Shown: positions 35,674-45,195, counted from the first letter of the stretch. The stretch: DNA of 64,000 nucleotides from a virus (IMGVR_UViG_3300021520_000002:62001-126000); one strand, 5' to 3'. Made by a program: numbers and translations. Notes: generated by a model not told the origin, from the sequence alone.

Positions 35674-36570
35674 ATGGCATTAAGTGAATTTTTAAAAGCG
35701 ATGGAAATAGTTAGTAATATTAAGAAACAAGAAGTTCCACTTCCAATAGCCAGAAAGAGTGCTGTCGTAAGTCCTCTTAGGGTTGGAGACGATTTATCAT
35801 TAAGATCATCATTAACTTCACCTGTTAACTATGATAGACAAATGACTAAATTGATATTTGATTTAACAGAATTTATGGCCGCTGAAGGTCAACCATTAAT
35901 TAAAGAAAATTTTGAGTTCTTTTGTAAAACAACATCTAATATTGATAAGATTTGTTTGATTTGGGGTTTATATAAAACTACATACGAATCATTAGGAAAG
36001 AGAACTTTTAAGTGTGATAAAGAGAATTGTAAAGCTGAATTTAAACAGGATGTATTATTAGACAGTTTAGTTAAAGAAGATACTTTCTGTCCTTGGGAAG
36101 AGGAAGAACTTCCTTTTCATGAATTTATTTGGGAGATAGTTGTTCCTTATGAACAGTTTGAATTTATATTTGAAAGTAGAATACCATCAATCAGTGATAA
36201 TAACAGAGTATTAAGTAATTTATCTATTGAGTCAGTTCAGGAAAATTTTCAGACAGGTGGTAATTTATTTAGTAGAAGTGAACAAATGACACTTCTTAAT
36301 AGATCAGTTGCAATTAAGAGTGTAGTTAATCCAAATAATGTTCCTAAAACAGAAAATATGCAAGAGTTATTAATTGCTTTCAGAAAATATGTTCCTCATA
36401 TAGTTTCTGAAAAATTCTTTATTGAATACAATAAGAAATTTGATAAATATTATCCAAAATTTTATACAATGATACCTTGTCCTCAGTGTGGTAATGAAAT
36501 AAAATTCACGGTAGACCTGGAATCAGAATTTTTTCGGAGAAGCTTATTTGGTGGAGGGGAGGGCAGCTAA
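35674..36570 (+). CDS. Putative baseplate hub assembly protein (gp26-like) with zinc site
   Basis: 298 aa, starts after ggaggcgtaaataa. A first cysteine pair lies in CDKENCKAEF (about 111-120) and a second in CPQCGNEIKF (about 269-278), so one zinc site is likely. T4-type phages encode a hub assembly factor (gp26) followed by gp51 in this context; the size and the overlapping downstream frame fit, but homology is a guess. Its end, GGGEGS, overlaps the next gene by 23 bases in a +1 frame. Confidence 0.5.
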   Translation: MALSEFLKAMEIVSNIKKQEVPLPIARKSAVVSPLRVGDDLSLRSSLTSPVNYDRQMTKLIFDLTEFMAAEGQPLIKENFEFFCKTTSNIDKICLIWGLYKTTYESLGKRTFKCDKENCKAEFKQDVLLDSLVKEDTFCPWEEEELPFHEFIWEIVVPYEQFEFIFESRIPSISDNNRVLSNLSIESVQENFQTGGNLFSRSEQMTLLNRSVAIKSVVNPNNVPKTENMQELLIAFRKYVPHIVSEKFFIEYNKKFDKYYPKFYTMIPCPQCGNEIKFTVDLESEFFRRSLFGGGEGS

Positions 36571-36769
36571 GAATTATAAATATTTTGTTGATACATTTAT
36601 CTTATATCAAGCTATGTTTGACAATACTGGAGATCTTAATTCTATTCTCAATCTTCCATATCCTTTATACAATGATATTATTCTCAAACAGATTGAAGAG
36701 AAGAAAAGAGAAAAGAAGCTTCATGATGAAAATATGAGAAAAATGAAAACACAACCGAAAAAGAAATAG
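36548..36769 (+). CDS. Small protein overlapping in +1 frame (gp51-like?)
   Basis: Helical, basic, 73 codons, with no atg near its beginning. It could start at ttg 36548 or gtg 36551, about 10 bases after cggagaagc, or be reached from the upstream gene by a +1 shift in the purine-rich stretch ggtggaggggagggc. The paired arrangement resembles tail-assembly chaperones made by frameshifting. The C-terminus is Lys-rich. Confidence 0.5.
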   Translation: MVEGRAAKNYKYFVDTFILYQAMFDNTGDLNSILNLPYPLYNDIILKQIEEKKREKKLHDENMRKMKTQPKKK

Positions 36770-36771
36770 TT

Positions 36772-37090
36772 ATCGGCAAAAATTTATTTTTGGAGATTGA
36801 ATATGATAAGTGTTAGTATATTATTTGAAATTGGAAATAGTCCAGAGATGAGAGATAAATTATTCAAATTATCAAATTCATATCAGAAATCAATGAAATT
36901 ATTAAAAGAACCAGAAGATATTTCTGCAAAACAAAAATTAAGTGCTGCAGGAAATAGAGCACTTCAATTAGGAAGAAGTATTTCTTATAGATTACATGGG
37001 CAAAATCCAGAAACAACCATGAAAATGGCAGGAATATATAAATCAATGCTTCAACGTGCACAAGGTGAAAAAAAATAAGATCTTGCCGAT
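36772..37090 (+). repeat. Terminator palindrome split by a gene
   Basis: The left arm atcggcaa (36772-36779) and right arm gatcttgccgat (37079-37090) of the common terminator are separated by the whole gene at 36803-37078. The right arm begins on the base after the stop codon. Confidence 0.75.
36803..37078 (+). CDS. Small tagged protein inserted in a terminator, 91 aa
   Basis: The atg at 36803 is preceded by atttttggagattgaat, identical to the leader of the gene at 35430. The N-terminus MISVSILFE has the shared tag. The rest is basic and helical (NRALQLGRSISYRLHGQNPE). The gene lies between the two arms of a terminator palindrome, which suggests that it arrived as a cassette. It could be a packaged DNA-binding protein. 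Confidence 0.65.
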   Translation: MISVSILFEIGNSPEMRDKLFKLSNSYQKSMKLLKEPEDISAKQKLSAAGNRALQLGRSISYRLHGQNPETTMKMAGIYKSMLQRAQGEKK

Positions 37091-37108
37091 AAAATTTGAG
37101 GGTATATT

Positions 37109-37639
37109 ATGACAATAGATTTAAGAACACTTCCGACAAATATACTAGAACAAATCCCTCTATCAATTAGAACTTTTCAATCAGTATATACTGTTGAAGA
37201 TTTACCGAGTAGAATTCAAGAATTGATTAAACAATATCTTGATGCTACTCCAATTGTAAAGTATTCTAATGTTTTCGATTTTAAACCAGAAATTTCAAAA
37301 TATAGTGATTTTCAAACTATTAATAATAAAGTTGATCTTGTTATAGAATATTTAAAAAATTATCTTTTAGTTTTACCAGAATCATATCCATTTGATCCAA
37401 TATTTGGATGTAGTTTAAAATATCATTTACAAACAAGAGATACTAATTTAAGACAAACATTAATATCTGCAGAGATAGATAAAGTTGTTAATATTTTATC
37501 TCTTCAGTTTAATGTTCCAATTATTGTTAAGAGTGTTATTATGAATCCTGTATCTGGAACAGTCTATAGTGAATTTAATATAAAGATTGATCTTCAGATA
37601 GGTGAATATTATAAAAGCATTAATGTTGAATTTACGTAA
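37109..37639 (+). CDS. Baseplate wedge protein, gp25-like
   Basis: 176 aa of the gp25/GPW family, the wedge component that nucleates sheath polymerisation. Key region: YLKNYLLVLPESYPFDPIFG near 94-113, followed by CSLKYHLQ; the family motif is a Glu/Asn-rich loop then pF-P-x-F-G-C. A beta-strand C-terminus ends in the expected position. It starts after gagggtatatt and is followed by a bidirectional terminator. Confidence 0.75.
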   Translation: MTIDLRTLPTNILEQIPLSIRTFQSVYTVEDLPSRIQELIKQYLDATPIVKYSNVFDFKPEISKYSDFQTINNKVDLVIEYLKNYLLVLPESYPFDPIFGCSLKYHLQTRDTNLRQTLISAEIDKVVNILSLQFNVPIIVKSVIMNPVSGTVYSEFNIKIDLQIGEYYKSINVEFT

Positions 37640-37672
37640 AAAGATCTCAACCAGTTATAGTTGAGATCTTTT
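37639..37672. terminator. Bidirectional terminator between convergent genes
   Basis: Perfect 13-bp stem aaaagatctcaac / gttgagatctttt with A and T tracts on both sides, between the gp25-like gene and the minus-strand gene. Confidence 0.85.
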
Positions 37673-37674
37673 TA

Positions 37675-38472
37675 TTATGTATTAGTGTTTACATATTCTG
37701 AAATTTTATTCAAAGTTATTTCATTAGTTTTTTCAAGGTTATAACTTGCATGTATTAAAATTGGATTTTTTTCGTTTTTAAATAATTCTCTTATAAAACC
37801 TTTACGTAAATATATTTTATAAGTATTAGATACAATAATATCAAATATTGACCATAATGGAAGAATACGTTGAATAATATTAATGACTTCGAATTTTGAA
37901 CATTCACCAACATATAATTCAGATGGATTCATAATTGTGAAATATATTTGACAAATAGATTTATCTATAGTTACTAATATAAAACCATGATTTAAAATTG
38001 ATGGAAATGTTTTAAGAAAATCAGTTTTAAATTTAGTTTTTTGATCGTAATTTATACTATATTTTTGTGGTTCAATATTATTAAAAGTTAATTTTCCTTC
38101 TACACCAATTTCTAATTCATTTTGTTTTTTCTTTTCAACTACAGTTGTATAATGTATAAAACCATTTTCAGCTGTACCAAACATATCATCAGGCAAACGT
38201 TTTGTACAATCAAAATGTATCATATTATCTGAAACGCTATAAGTTGCAACTCCAGGAATAAGATCATATAATGATTGTATTTTAGTTAATTTGCCGATCT
38301 GTACGAAGAATTTTGAATAGAAATTATCATCCATTTTAACAAAGGGGCAAACAACATCTGTGATTGTATCTCTTATTTTTTTTGCTAAAATGAATTGTTG
38401 ATCTGATGATAGCATTACTTGTGTAAGATTGATATTTGATTTTTTGTTGTCAACTTGGTAATTAATTGGCAT
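37675..38472 (-). CDS. Unknown protein, 265 aa, lone minus-strand gene
   Basis: The only minus-strand gene inside the plus-strand structural region. Starts after aggagagtgtaaaa and has its own ATATAGAAAT promoter candidate upstream. The sequence is alpha/beta (HYTTVVEKKKQNELEIGVEG) with no motif that I know. Its reversed orientation and private promoter and terminator make it look like an independently acquired or separately controlled gene. Confidence 0.7.
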   Translation of the reverse strand: MPINYQVDNKKSNINLTQVMLSSDQQFILAKKIRDTITDVVCPFVKMDDNFYSKFFVQIGKLTKIQSLYDLIPGVATYSVSDNMIHFDCTKRLPDDMFGTAENGFIHYTTVVEKKKQNELEIGVEGKLTFNNIEPQKYSINYDQKTKFKTDFLKTFPSILNHGFILVTIDKSICQIYFTIMNPSELYVGECSKFEVINIIQRILPLWSIFDIIVSNTYKIYLRKGFIRELFKNEKNPILIHASYNLEKTNEITLNKISEYVNTNT

Positions 38473-38515
38473 TTTTACACTCTCCTTTTATTGTATTATA
38501 TTTACTAAAAGTATC

Positions 38516-38526
38516 ATTTCTATATA
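38516..38526 (-). promoter_or_regulatory. Putative phage promoter (ATATAGAAAT class)
   Basis: Read on the minus strand as tatatagaaat, 44 bases before the start of the minus-strand gene at 38472. Confidence 0.5.
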
Positions 38527-38552
38527 AATTTAGAAGCTGATAAGGATAGAAT

Positions 38553-39512
38553 ATGTTAAACGCTCTATATGATCCACAGTCAGTTCAATCATATCATAGT
38601 GAATATTTAAAATTAATAAATTTTTATATGAATATTAAACGTCCAAGTTCATTTATTCGATATTACAATATTGATATTGATAATTCAACATATGATGAAA
38701 AATTGGAATCAACTTATGATATGTATCACGTTTCAAATATTAGATTTAATCTTTATGATTTTACTCCATCATTTTATTTAGCACCAGTTTTAAATGCGAC
38801 TGCTAATGTATCTGATCTTCGAGGACAAATGCTAGATGCAACATCTACAATTGTTACATATAGTATTGAGAAGCCAAGAATTCATGATTTAGTTATGTTT
38901 TATTCACCAGTTAAAGGTGGAGAAATTTTTAGAGTTACAAATTTTCGAACCCCGGTTAATGCAATACATTCAGATCCAAATCTCACATGGTTTGAAATGG
39001 ATCTTGAATATGCACCTTTATCAGATCCTGGCCGATTAAAAATTCTGAATCATTTTGTTTATGATTTATCTGAAGAGAAGTATATTAGTTATCAAGATTA
39101 TATAAAGTTTATGGATTTACTAAAATCATTAGAGGATTTACTAACTCAAATTTCAAAATTTTATGATTCATATAATGACTTATATCAATATACTCAGTTA
39201 GTCCCGGTTGAAGTTAATGAGTTATTGATATTCTTTAAAAGGACATATGCTAATAAGTATAAGAGAATACTAGAACAATTTTTATTACCTTATGGGTATC
39301 TTGACAATACAAATTTTCAGATGATGTATTCTGATGTTAACGAGTTACCTTTTGTTGCTGGAAATTATACATATCATGTTTATAATTTAACAACAAAACA
39401 AATTGAAGATTATACTTGGTCAGTATCTCATACTGAAGATCAAGTTGGACTTGATGAATTATTTTTATTAGCATTTAGACTTTTACAGATATCGTATGAT
39501 TGGAAAATTTAG
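38553..39512 (+). CDS. Unknown structural-region protein, 319 aa
   Basis: Starts after aaggatagaat. The first half is beta-rich (VMFYSPVKGGEIFRVTNFR), the second half helical. It ends 14 bases before the next gene. Located between gp25-like and sheath genes, so a baseplate or neck protein is likely. I cannot place it in a family. Confidence 0.6.
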   Translation: MLNALYDPQSVQSYHSEYLKLINFYMNIKRPSSFIRYYNIDIDNSTYDEKLESTYDMYHVSNIRFNLYDFTPSFYLAPVLNATANVSDLRGQMLDATSTIVTYSIEKPRIHDLVMFYSPVKGGEIFRVTNFRTPVNAIHSDPNLTWFEMDLEYAPLSDPGRLKILNHFVYDLSEEKYISYQDYIKFMDLLKSLEDLLTQISKFYDSYNDLYQYTQLVPVEVNELLIFFKRTYANKYKRILEQFLLPYGYLDNTNFQMMYSDVNELPFVAGNYTYHVYNLTTKQIEDYTWSVSHTEDQVGLDELFLLAFRLLQISYDWKI

Positions 39513-39526
39513 TTTGGAGAACTATT

Positions 39527-41194
39527 GTGGCTAATGAACTTTCAACAACTCTAATAGAAACAAAAACAATCACAATTGATCAAATTAGAAATTTTTTTGA
39601 TCAACATATTAAAACTTATTATCCTTATAGAGATGATAAAGTCTATTCAACTTTAATTTCTAATTTGGTGGAATATTATTATAATAATATGTATAATGTT
39701 ATTCCACAAGAGTTAAAAGAGTTTATTGAACAATATAATATTGATAATGTTGATTTATATGATAGACTTCTTGTTGATATTGGTGTTCCAAATACACTAA
39801 TTCAACAACTTACATATAATGAAAAGTCTATTTTTTTAAAAAGTCTTGTTGATTTTTATCAGTATAAATCAACTTTAAAATTTGTTCAAAATGTTGGAGA
39901 AGCTTATATTGAAACTGATAGAATAAATATTTATGAACTTTATATTGATTATGATTTTGCACGTGAACAACCATGGGTATTAAAACCTATAAATATTCAT
40001 CATCATGATCAAGTTAATTTAACTGAAGAATCGTTAGATTATATTGATGCTTATGAGAGAATTCCATCATTATTAATTGATCCAGAAAGACTTAGTGTTA
40101 TGAGAGATGATAATCAACTTGTTTTGCCGATAAAATCAAATATATTGTTTCTCGATTACACTTTATCTACTGATGTTAGTACATTATATTCTTTAATTGT
40201 TGTGACATTTTTAAAAGAGTATAAGAACACTTATATTGAATTATATTTTGCCGATGGAACATCAATTTCATCTAAATTAGGTTCAATTCTTTTTGCTTGG
40301 TTTTATTTAATTAGTCAATATCATAATTATGATTGGCCTGCAATCGGAAACGATCCAATATATATTCCAGTAATGTTAACAATGTTATATGATAGTCCAA
40401 CATATCCTTATTCTATTACTGATTTAGATGGATTAATAACTGATTATAACAACATAACAACAATTACTGAAAGAGATGATTTTTATAAAGATAAACTTGC
40501 TATGAAATTTTATACTATTCCTATTGTAACATTTCAAGCAATTACACTTATAGAAATGCAAGGAATACTTAGAGTTTTAGATTCAGAATTAGGTTCATAT
40601 TTAGATTTAAAAATAAGTGAATCTGTATCAAGTATTGAAGATCTTTTAACAAATATATATACATCGTTAAATGTATATATAAATAGTTCATTAACACCAT
40701 CAGATTTTAAAAAATATTCTGAATATTTTATAAAATTTTTACCACAAATTATAGAAAATCCAACATTAACACCTACTTATAAAATTTTACAAATTCTTAA
40801 ACCATTTCATGTCGAATTGTATACTAGATTTCAAGAAATAATTTCATGTGATGATAAGTTTAATTCTATTTGGTTTGAAACTGGTGATGTTAATTATAGA
40901 TTTCTTTATAATGCAGCAAGTGTTTTTAATGCATCTGATATTTCAATATTTTCAACAGTAATGGCAAGTCAAAATGATGTTCTTTCAATTATAGATAGTT
41001 ATACTATTACAGATAGTATAGATTGGGTTGATAATCATTTTTATGATATTGATAAAGGAGTTAATATTACAGGTGTTGGTGATTATATTGCAGTAGTAGC
41101 TGGAATTAGTGGTTTAGTAGCTCCAACTTGGACTACTACTACTGGTGATATAATTGTTGATAATACAGTTCAATGGATGTGCATATCAGTTTAA
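39527..41194 (+). CDS. Unknown structural-region protein, 555 aa
   Basis: The gtg at 39527 is chosen because tttggagaactatt lies just before it; a more upstream ttg would overlap the previous gene. Long helical and aromatic-rich protein. Near the C-terminus GVGDYIAVVAGISGLVAP and GDIIVDNTVQWMCI resemble the short T-x-G-x-x-x-D-x-x-x-x-W beta units also seen in the sheath protein of this phage (SVTVDDGSVRW). Probably a baseplate component. Confidence 0.6.
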   Translation: MANELSTTLIETKTITIDQIRNFFDQHIKTYYPYRDDKVYSTLISNLVEYYYNNMYNVIPQELKEFIEQYNIDNVDLYDRLLVDIGVPNTLIQQLTYNEKSIFLKSLVDFYQYKSTLKFVQNVGEAYIETDRINIYELYIDYDFAREQPWVLKPINIHHHDQVNLTEESLDYIDAYERIPSLLIDPERLSVMRDDNQLVLPIKSNILFLDYTLSTDVSTLYSLIVVTFLKEYKNTYIELYFADGTSISSKLGSILFAWFYLISQYHNYDWPAIGNDPIYIPVMLTMLYDSPTYPYSITDLDGLITDYNNITTITERDDFYKDKLAMKFYTIPIVTFQAITLIEMQGILRVLDSELGSYLDLKISESVSSIEDLLTNIYTSLNVYINSSLTPSDFKKYSEYFIKFLPQIIENPTLTPTYKILQILKPFHVELYTRFQEIISCDDKFNSIWFETGDVNYRFLYNAASVFNASDISIFSTVMASQNDVLSIIDSYTITDSIDWVDNHFYDIDKGVNITGVGDYIAVVAGISGLVAPTWTTTTGDIIVDNTVQWMCISV

Positions 41195-41227
41195 TAAAAA
41201 ATATAAAATTTGCTGGAGGTTCCAGTT

Positions 41228-41950
41228 GTGTTAAATCATATTATATCTGCAGAAGATGATCTTAGAATTTTTGATAAATTAGCGTTAGAAATGAGAAAAA
41301 ATCCAGGAAGAGGTCCAATTGGTTGGGTTCAAATTTTTCTCCAAACAAAGAAAGGTCTTATTTATGATGAAGGTTCAAATCTTGTTAGTGCACGAGGTCG
41401 TGAATTTGTTGCACAAAGAACATTTAACATCACCAATTATAATGGTGGTTTAAGAACTGATTGGAGAAAACATATAGTAACACATTATGGGGTTGGGTCT
41501 GGTGGATCAACAATAACTGGAGGTGGAGTTGTTTCATTATTAGGTCCATACATATGTGATACACAATTAATTACAGCAATAGATCTTGGTGAAAGTGGTT
41601 ATTTAACTGAGCCAGGTGGAATAACTAATGCTGTTAAACCAATTACAGCAGATGGTGGATCAATGGTTTTAGAAGTTCAAAATTATACTGGTGGAGTAGT
41701 TTCATGTGATTATTACACCAAAATAAAGAATACTTGTATAATTCCATCAGGTCAACCAACTAGTTTAGCTGCTGGAGATTCAGTTAAAGTTGATGAAGCT
41801 GCTCTTTATTTTGTTTTGAATTCAGCAGTTGATCCAGATGTAGATCCACCAATATACTCAGATCCGAATTTATTTGCTCATATTTGTTTTGCTCCAAAGT
41901 GGAAAGAAAAAGAGAGTACTTTAACAATTGTTTGGTATATTTTATGTTAA
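41228..41950 (+). CDS. Unknown baseplate/tail protein, 240 aa
   Basis: Starts at gtg 41228 after ctggaggttccagtt. Rich in Gly and Thr with many short beta strands (HYGVGSGGSTITGGGVVSLL), as in baseplate or short-fibre proteins. No family known. It is the last gene before the sheath unit and is followed by a hairpin. Confidence 0.6.
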   Translation: MLNHIISAEDDLRIFDKLALEMRKNPGRGPIGWVQIFLQTKKGLIYDEGSNLVSARGREFVAQRTFNITNYNGGLRTDWRKHIVTHYGVGSGGSTITGGGVVSLLGPYICDTQLITAIDLGESGYLTEPGGITNAVKPITADGGSMVLEVQNYTGGVVSCDYYTKIKNTCIIPSGQPTSLAAGDSVKVDEAALYFVLNSAVDPDVDPPIYSDPNLFAHICFAPKWKEKESTLTIVWYILC

Positions 41951-41953
41951 TAA

Positions 41954-41988
41954 ACTTTTATATTTTTTCCCGGTAAAATATAAAAAGT
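41954..41988 (+). terminator. A/T-rich hairpin, probable terminator
   Basis: acttttatatttt / aaaatataaaaagt pair with one bulge around ttcccggt, 4 bases after the stop. Weaker than the other terminators because the stem is A/T only. Confidence 0.55.
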
Positions 41989-42024
41989 TATTTATTTCGA
42001 AATTTTTAATTAAGGAGAGTTAAT

Positions 42025-44253
42025 ATGCCTGTTACTGATAGGAGAGAACCAGCTGTATATGTGACAATAGAAGATGCCTCCTATGCAGCACCAGCTTTAG
42101 AATTAGGTAGAGTTGGTTATGTTGCAACGGTTTGTGATCATGGTGAGCATAATAAAATATTGACAATAACAGCTCGTGATGAATTTCATAAAAAATTAGG
42201 TAAACCAAATTTTAGAAAGACAAGTCAAGCTCATTACTTGATTGATAAGTTTTTACAGTACTCAAATAAGTGTTTGGTTGTGCGAGTTATGCCTGATGAT
42301 GCACATTTATCTAATAGTATAATTGAAGAATCAACAGCTTCTGTAAAAATTATGAAATCTGATGGTGTAAATGAAGCTTCGTTTACGTTTATATCTGCAG
42401 TAAGCACATCTATATGGCAAGAAAGTCATGCTTATACTGCTGGTGCTATAGTAACTGTTTCTGATATTTTAAATTTTATTTATATTGCTGAAACTACTGG
42501 AACAACTGGGTCTTCTCGTCCAGGTTGGCCAATATCACCATCAGTAACTGTTGATGATGGTTCAGTTCGATGGAGATGTGAATTAAATCCTTATAATATT
42601 GTAACATGTACAGATTCAAATTCTTATGATGTTGTTTCTGTTGGTACTTGGATTTTTGCTGAAGATGATAGTCCTTCTAATGCAGCCCAAGTAGTTTCAA
42701 AAACAAATGTTGGTGGTTATTATTTAACAATTGATAGAAATTATGATGGAACTGCTCCAGTTGGACCACCATCTCTAGGATATTCATGTACTCCTTATTA
42801 TCAATGGAGTGATACATCAATATCATCAACAGCTGATTTTAATGTTTTATCAAGTACAGTTGTTTGGTATTTTTATGCAAAAGGTGCTGGATCTTATTAT
42901 AATAATATAACACTTAAAGGTGTCAGAAATGTACAGATGGAAAAAATGTACACGGATGATAATGGTGAAGTTAAATATCCTTATCTTTTTATGGATGTTG
43001 GAATTTATTATGTTAATGATGATAATACTGAATCTTTATTAGAAGGACCATGGACTGTATCATTGATTCGTAGAACAGAAAATGGTTCTATTATTCGTGA
43101 CATTACTAGTGGTCAAGTTTTATATATTGAAGATGTTATAAATCAATCAAGTGATTATCTTGGAGTCATTTCTGCTGATGGGGTAAATCAATTAATAAAT
43201 GCTACAGACGCTGCTGAAAGGCGTCTTGAAGTTATGTTAATTCTTAGCATAACTGGAACAACTATAACCTCAGCTGGAAATATTGCTGATGGTGGATTAG
43301 TTTTTCTAAATGGAGCGGATGGTACGGTAGATACTGCTAGAACAAAGCAAATGTATAATTCAGATACTGGTTATCTTGAAACAGATAATGATTATCTTAT
43401 GGCACTAGTTACTCAAGCTTATAATGGAACATTAACATCAACAGATGGTTCAGTTGAACAAATTCCAGAATGTGTCTACCCTTGGTACGACATTGATTAT
43501 GTTCTTACAGGTGGATACCCAGCGGCAGTTCAGTATGGTGGAAGAACTCTTGCTGATATTAGACAGGATTGTGTACATCTTGCAGATACTGGTAGTTTAA
43601 TAACAAACTATCAGGATGATATAACCGCAAGGTTAGAAAGTGTTGACTGGAATAATTGGACGTCAATGTTATATGTTCAGTATCGAAGAATTTTTGATAC
43701 TTTTACTGGTGAATATTTATGGATAAATCCAGTATATCATGCTATTGAAAGGCATTTATATTGTGATGCAGTTTATTTCTTAGCTGAGCCAGTTGCCGGT
43801 ATTGAGAAAGGTGCAATTAGTGAAAAGATTGATCTTGCATATAAAGGAAATCACACCCAGCGTGGTGATTTGCAGGATAAAAATCTTAATATGGTTATTG
43901 TAGAACCTCAGGGTAAATATATATTAACTCAGTTAACTACATGGAAAAGATTATCAGTTTTACAGAGAGGACATGTTGCTAAATTTGTTGCATATATTCG
44001 TAAAGAAATTCCTAAATTTCTCAAGGATATTTTACAGAGAAGAGCAACTTCTTATTGGATAGGTCAAGCACAATATCGGACCAGTGAATTTTTATCTAAA
44101 TTTTTAGAATCAAGTGTTGAAAGATATTCGGTTCTTAAAAGTTTCACTGTAAGTGTTGTTTTTGATGATGCTAGAAATGAATTAAATGTTTATGTTGATA
44201 TCACACCGATCAGATCAATTGAAAGAATTAATGTATTTATTATAGTTCATTAA
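42025..44253 (+). CDS. Tail sheath protein, gp18-like
   Basis: 742 aa. N-terminal EPAVYVTIEDASYAAPALEL and GRVGYVATVCDHGEHNK are typical of contractile sheaths, which form the outer tube that shortens at infection. The C-terminal third (NMVIVEPQGKYILTQLTTWK, then SVVFDDARNELNVYVDITP and IRSIERINVFI) is the conserved sheath domain that carries the interlocking strands. A middle insertion (about residues 120-280) probably forms surface domains. Strong aaggagagttaat ribosome site; codon choice is richer in CAG than average. Confidence 0.88.
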   Translation: MPVTDRREPAVYVTIEDASYAAPALELGRVGYVATVCDHGEHNKILTITARDEFHKKLGKPNFRKTSQAHYLIDKFLQYSNKCLVVRVMPDDAHLSNSIIEESTASVKIMKSDGVNEASFTFISAVSTSIWQESHAYTAGAIVTVSDILNFIYIAETTGTTGSSRPGWPISPSVTVDDGSVRWRCELNPYNIVTCTDSNSYDVVSVGTWIFAEDDSPSNAAQVVSKTNVGGYYLTIDRNYDGTAPVGPPSLGYSCTPYYQWSDTSISSTADFNVLSSTVVWYFYAKGAGSYYNNITLKGVRNVQMEKMYTDDNGEVKYPYLFMDVGIYYVNDDNTESLLEGPWTVSLIRRTENGSIIRDITSGQVLYIEDVINQSSDYLGVISADGVNQLINATDAAERRLEVMLILSITGTTITSAGNIADGGLVFLNGADGTVDTARTKQMYNSDTGYLETDNDYLMALVTQAYNGTLTSTDGSVEQIPECVYPWYDIDYVLTGGYPAAVQYGGRTLADIRQDCVHLADTGSLITNYQDDITARLESVDWNNWTSMLYVQYRRIFDTFTGEYLWINPVYHAIERHLYCDAVYFLAEPVAGIEKGAISEKIDLAYKGNHTQRGDLQDKNLNMVIVEPQGKYILTQLTTWKRLSVLQRGHVAKFVAYIRKEIPKFLKDILQRRATSYWIGQAQYRTSEFLSKFLESSVERYSVLKSFTVSVVFDDARNELNVYVDITPIRSIERINVFIIVH

Positions 44254-44260
44254 TGTTAAA

Positions 44261-44295
44261 AATCGGCAAGATCTATATTACAAGATCTTGCCGAT
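44261..44295 (+). terminator. Palindromic terminator, ATCGGCAAGATCT family
   Basis: aatcggcaagatct / agatcttgccgatt, 14-bp stem, between sheath and tube genes. It may allow partial read-through to set the ratio of the two proteins (inference). Confidence 0.8.
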
Positions 44296-44322
44296 TTAAC
44301 AATTTACTTAAGGAGAATTTTT

Positions 44323-45132
44323 ATGGCTGATGCAACTTCTATTATAAGTAGGCTTGCAACCAGATTTAATAATGCTATTAAAGACCGTGACAAGCCAGAT
44401 TTTTTAACTCGTGATATCGGTGGTCAATGGAGAACAAATCAACCTTACATCTCAGGATATTTTCAGTTAGTATTTGGATTGCCACAGATTCTTTTTGATG
44501 GTGCTGATAATGCAGCTGTTGCCGCTAGATGGTTACATAGTACTTGTGAAGGGTTTACACCTCATACACAAAGTATTACAAAAATAGATATCATGGGACA
44601 AGGTCAGATTGGTTCTTCATATATTGCCAATATGATAACTACAAGAGAATTTTCTACAACTTTTAGGGAGTATCAGAACTTACCAATGTTAAATATTATT
44701 AAACGTTGGAATCCTTTTGATCCTTTTACTGGTGTAAGTGCTCTTCAAGGAAATCAATTTATTCCTATCAATTATAAAGGCTGGTGTGCAGTCATTCAGA
44801 CTAAACCAGTTAAGTCTCAGAATCAGGATATTTCTGTTGCTGATATAGAAGAGTGTTATATTTATCAAGGTGTTTTTCCAACAAATCTTCCTGTTGATGC
44901 TTTTGCATCAGATATTACAGCGAATGATACATCCCAATTATCTATAACTTGGAGTTTTGATGGTGCGCCACTCACATCTGCTGAGACTGGTGTTGCAGAT
45001 AAATGTGTAAGTTTACTTAAAGATCTTAGATATATGGGTAGTGCAGATAGTACATTTGAACGTTATCTTTCTCATGGACAGTCATTAAGTCCTTGGGGAT
45101 CTAATAGCGGTCAAGTCGGTACAGTTGTCTAA
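44323..45132 (+). CDS. Tail tube protein, gp19-like
   Basis: 269 aa, directly after the sheath gene, as in T4 (gp18-gp19). It has the expected beta-rich centre (FTPHTQSITKIDIMGQGQIG, then FSTTFREYQNLPMLNIIKRW) and a late strand LSITWSFDGAP. It polymerises around the tape measure to make the inner tail tube. Strong aaggag site. The gene is followed by an unusually GC-rich terminator. Confidence 0.85.
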   Translation: MADATSIISRLATRFNNAIKDRDKPDFLTRDIGGQWRTNQPYISGYFQLVFGLPQILFDGADNAAVAARWLHSTCEGFTPHTQSITKIDIMGQGQIGSSYIANMITTREFSTTFREYQNLPMLNIIKRWNPFDPFTGVSALQGNQFIPINYKGWCAVIQTKPVKSQNQDISVADIEECYIYQGVFPTNLPVDAFASDITANDTSQLSITWSFDGAPLTSAETGVADKCVSLLKDLRYMGSADSTFERYLSHGQSLSPWGSNSGQVGTVV

Positions 45133-45195
45133 AATTTGAGAGCATATTTTTGCTGTGTCTACGCCTCCCAGCAAACTCCTTCGCTCTCTTCCCCC

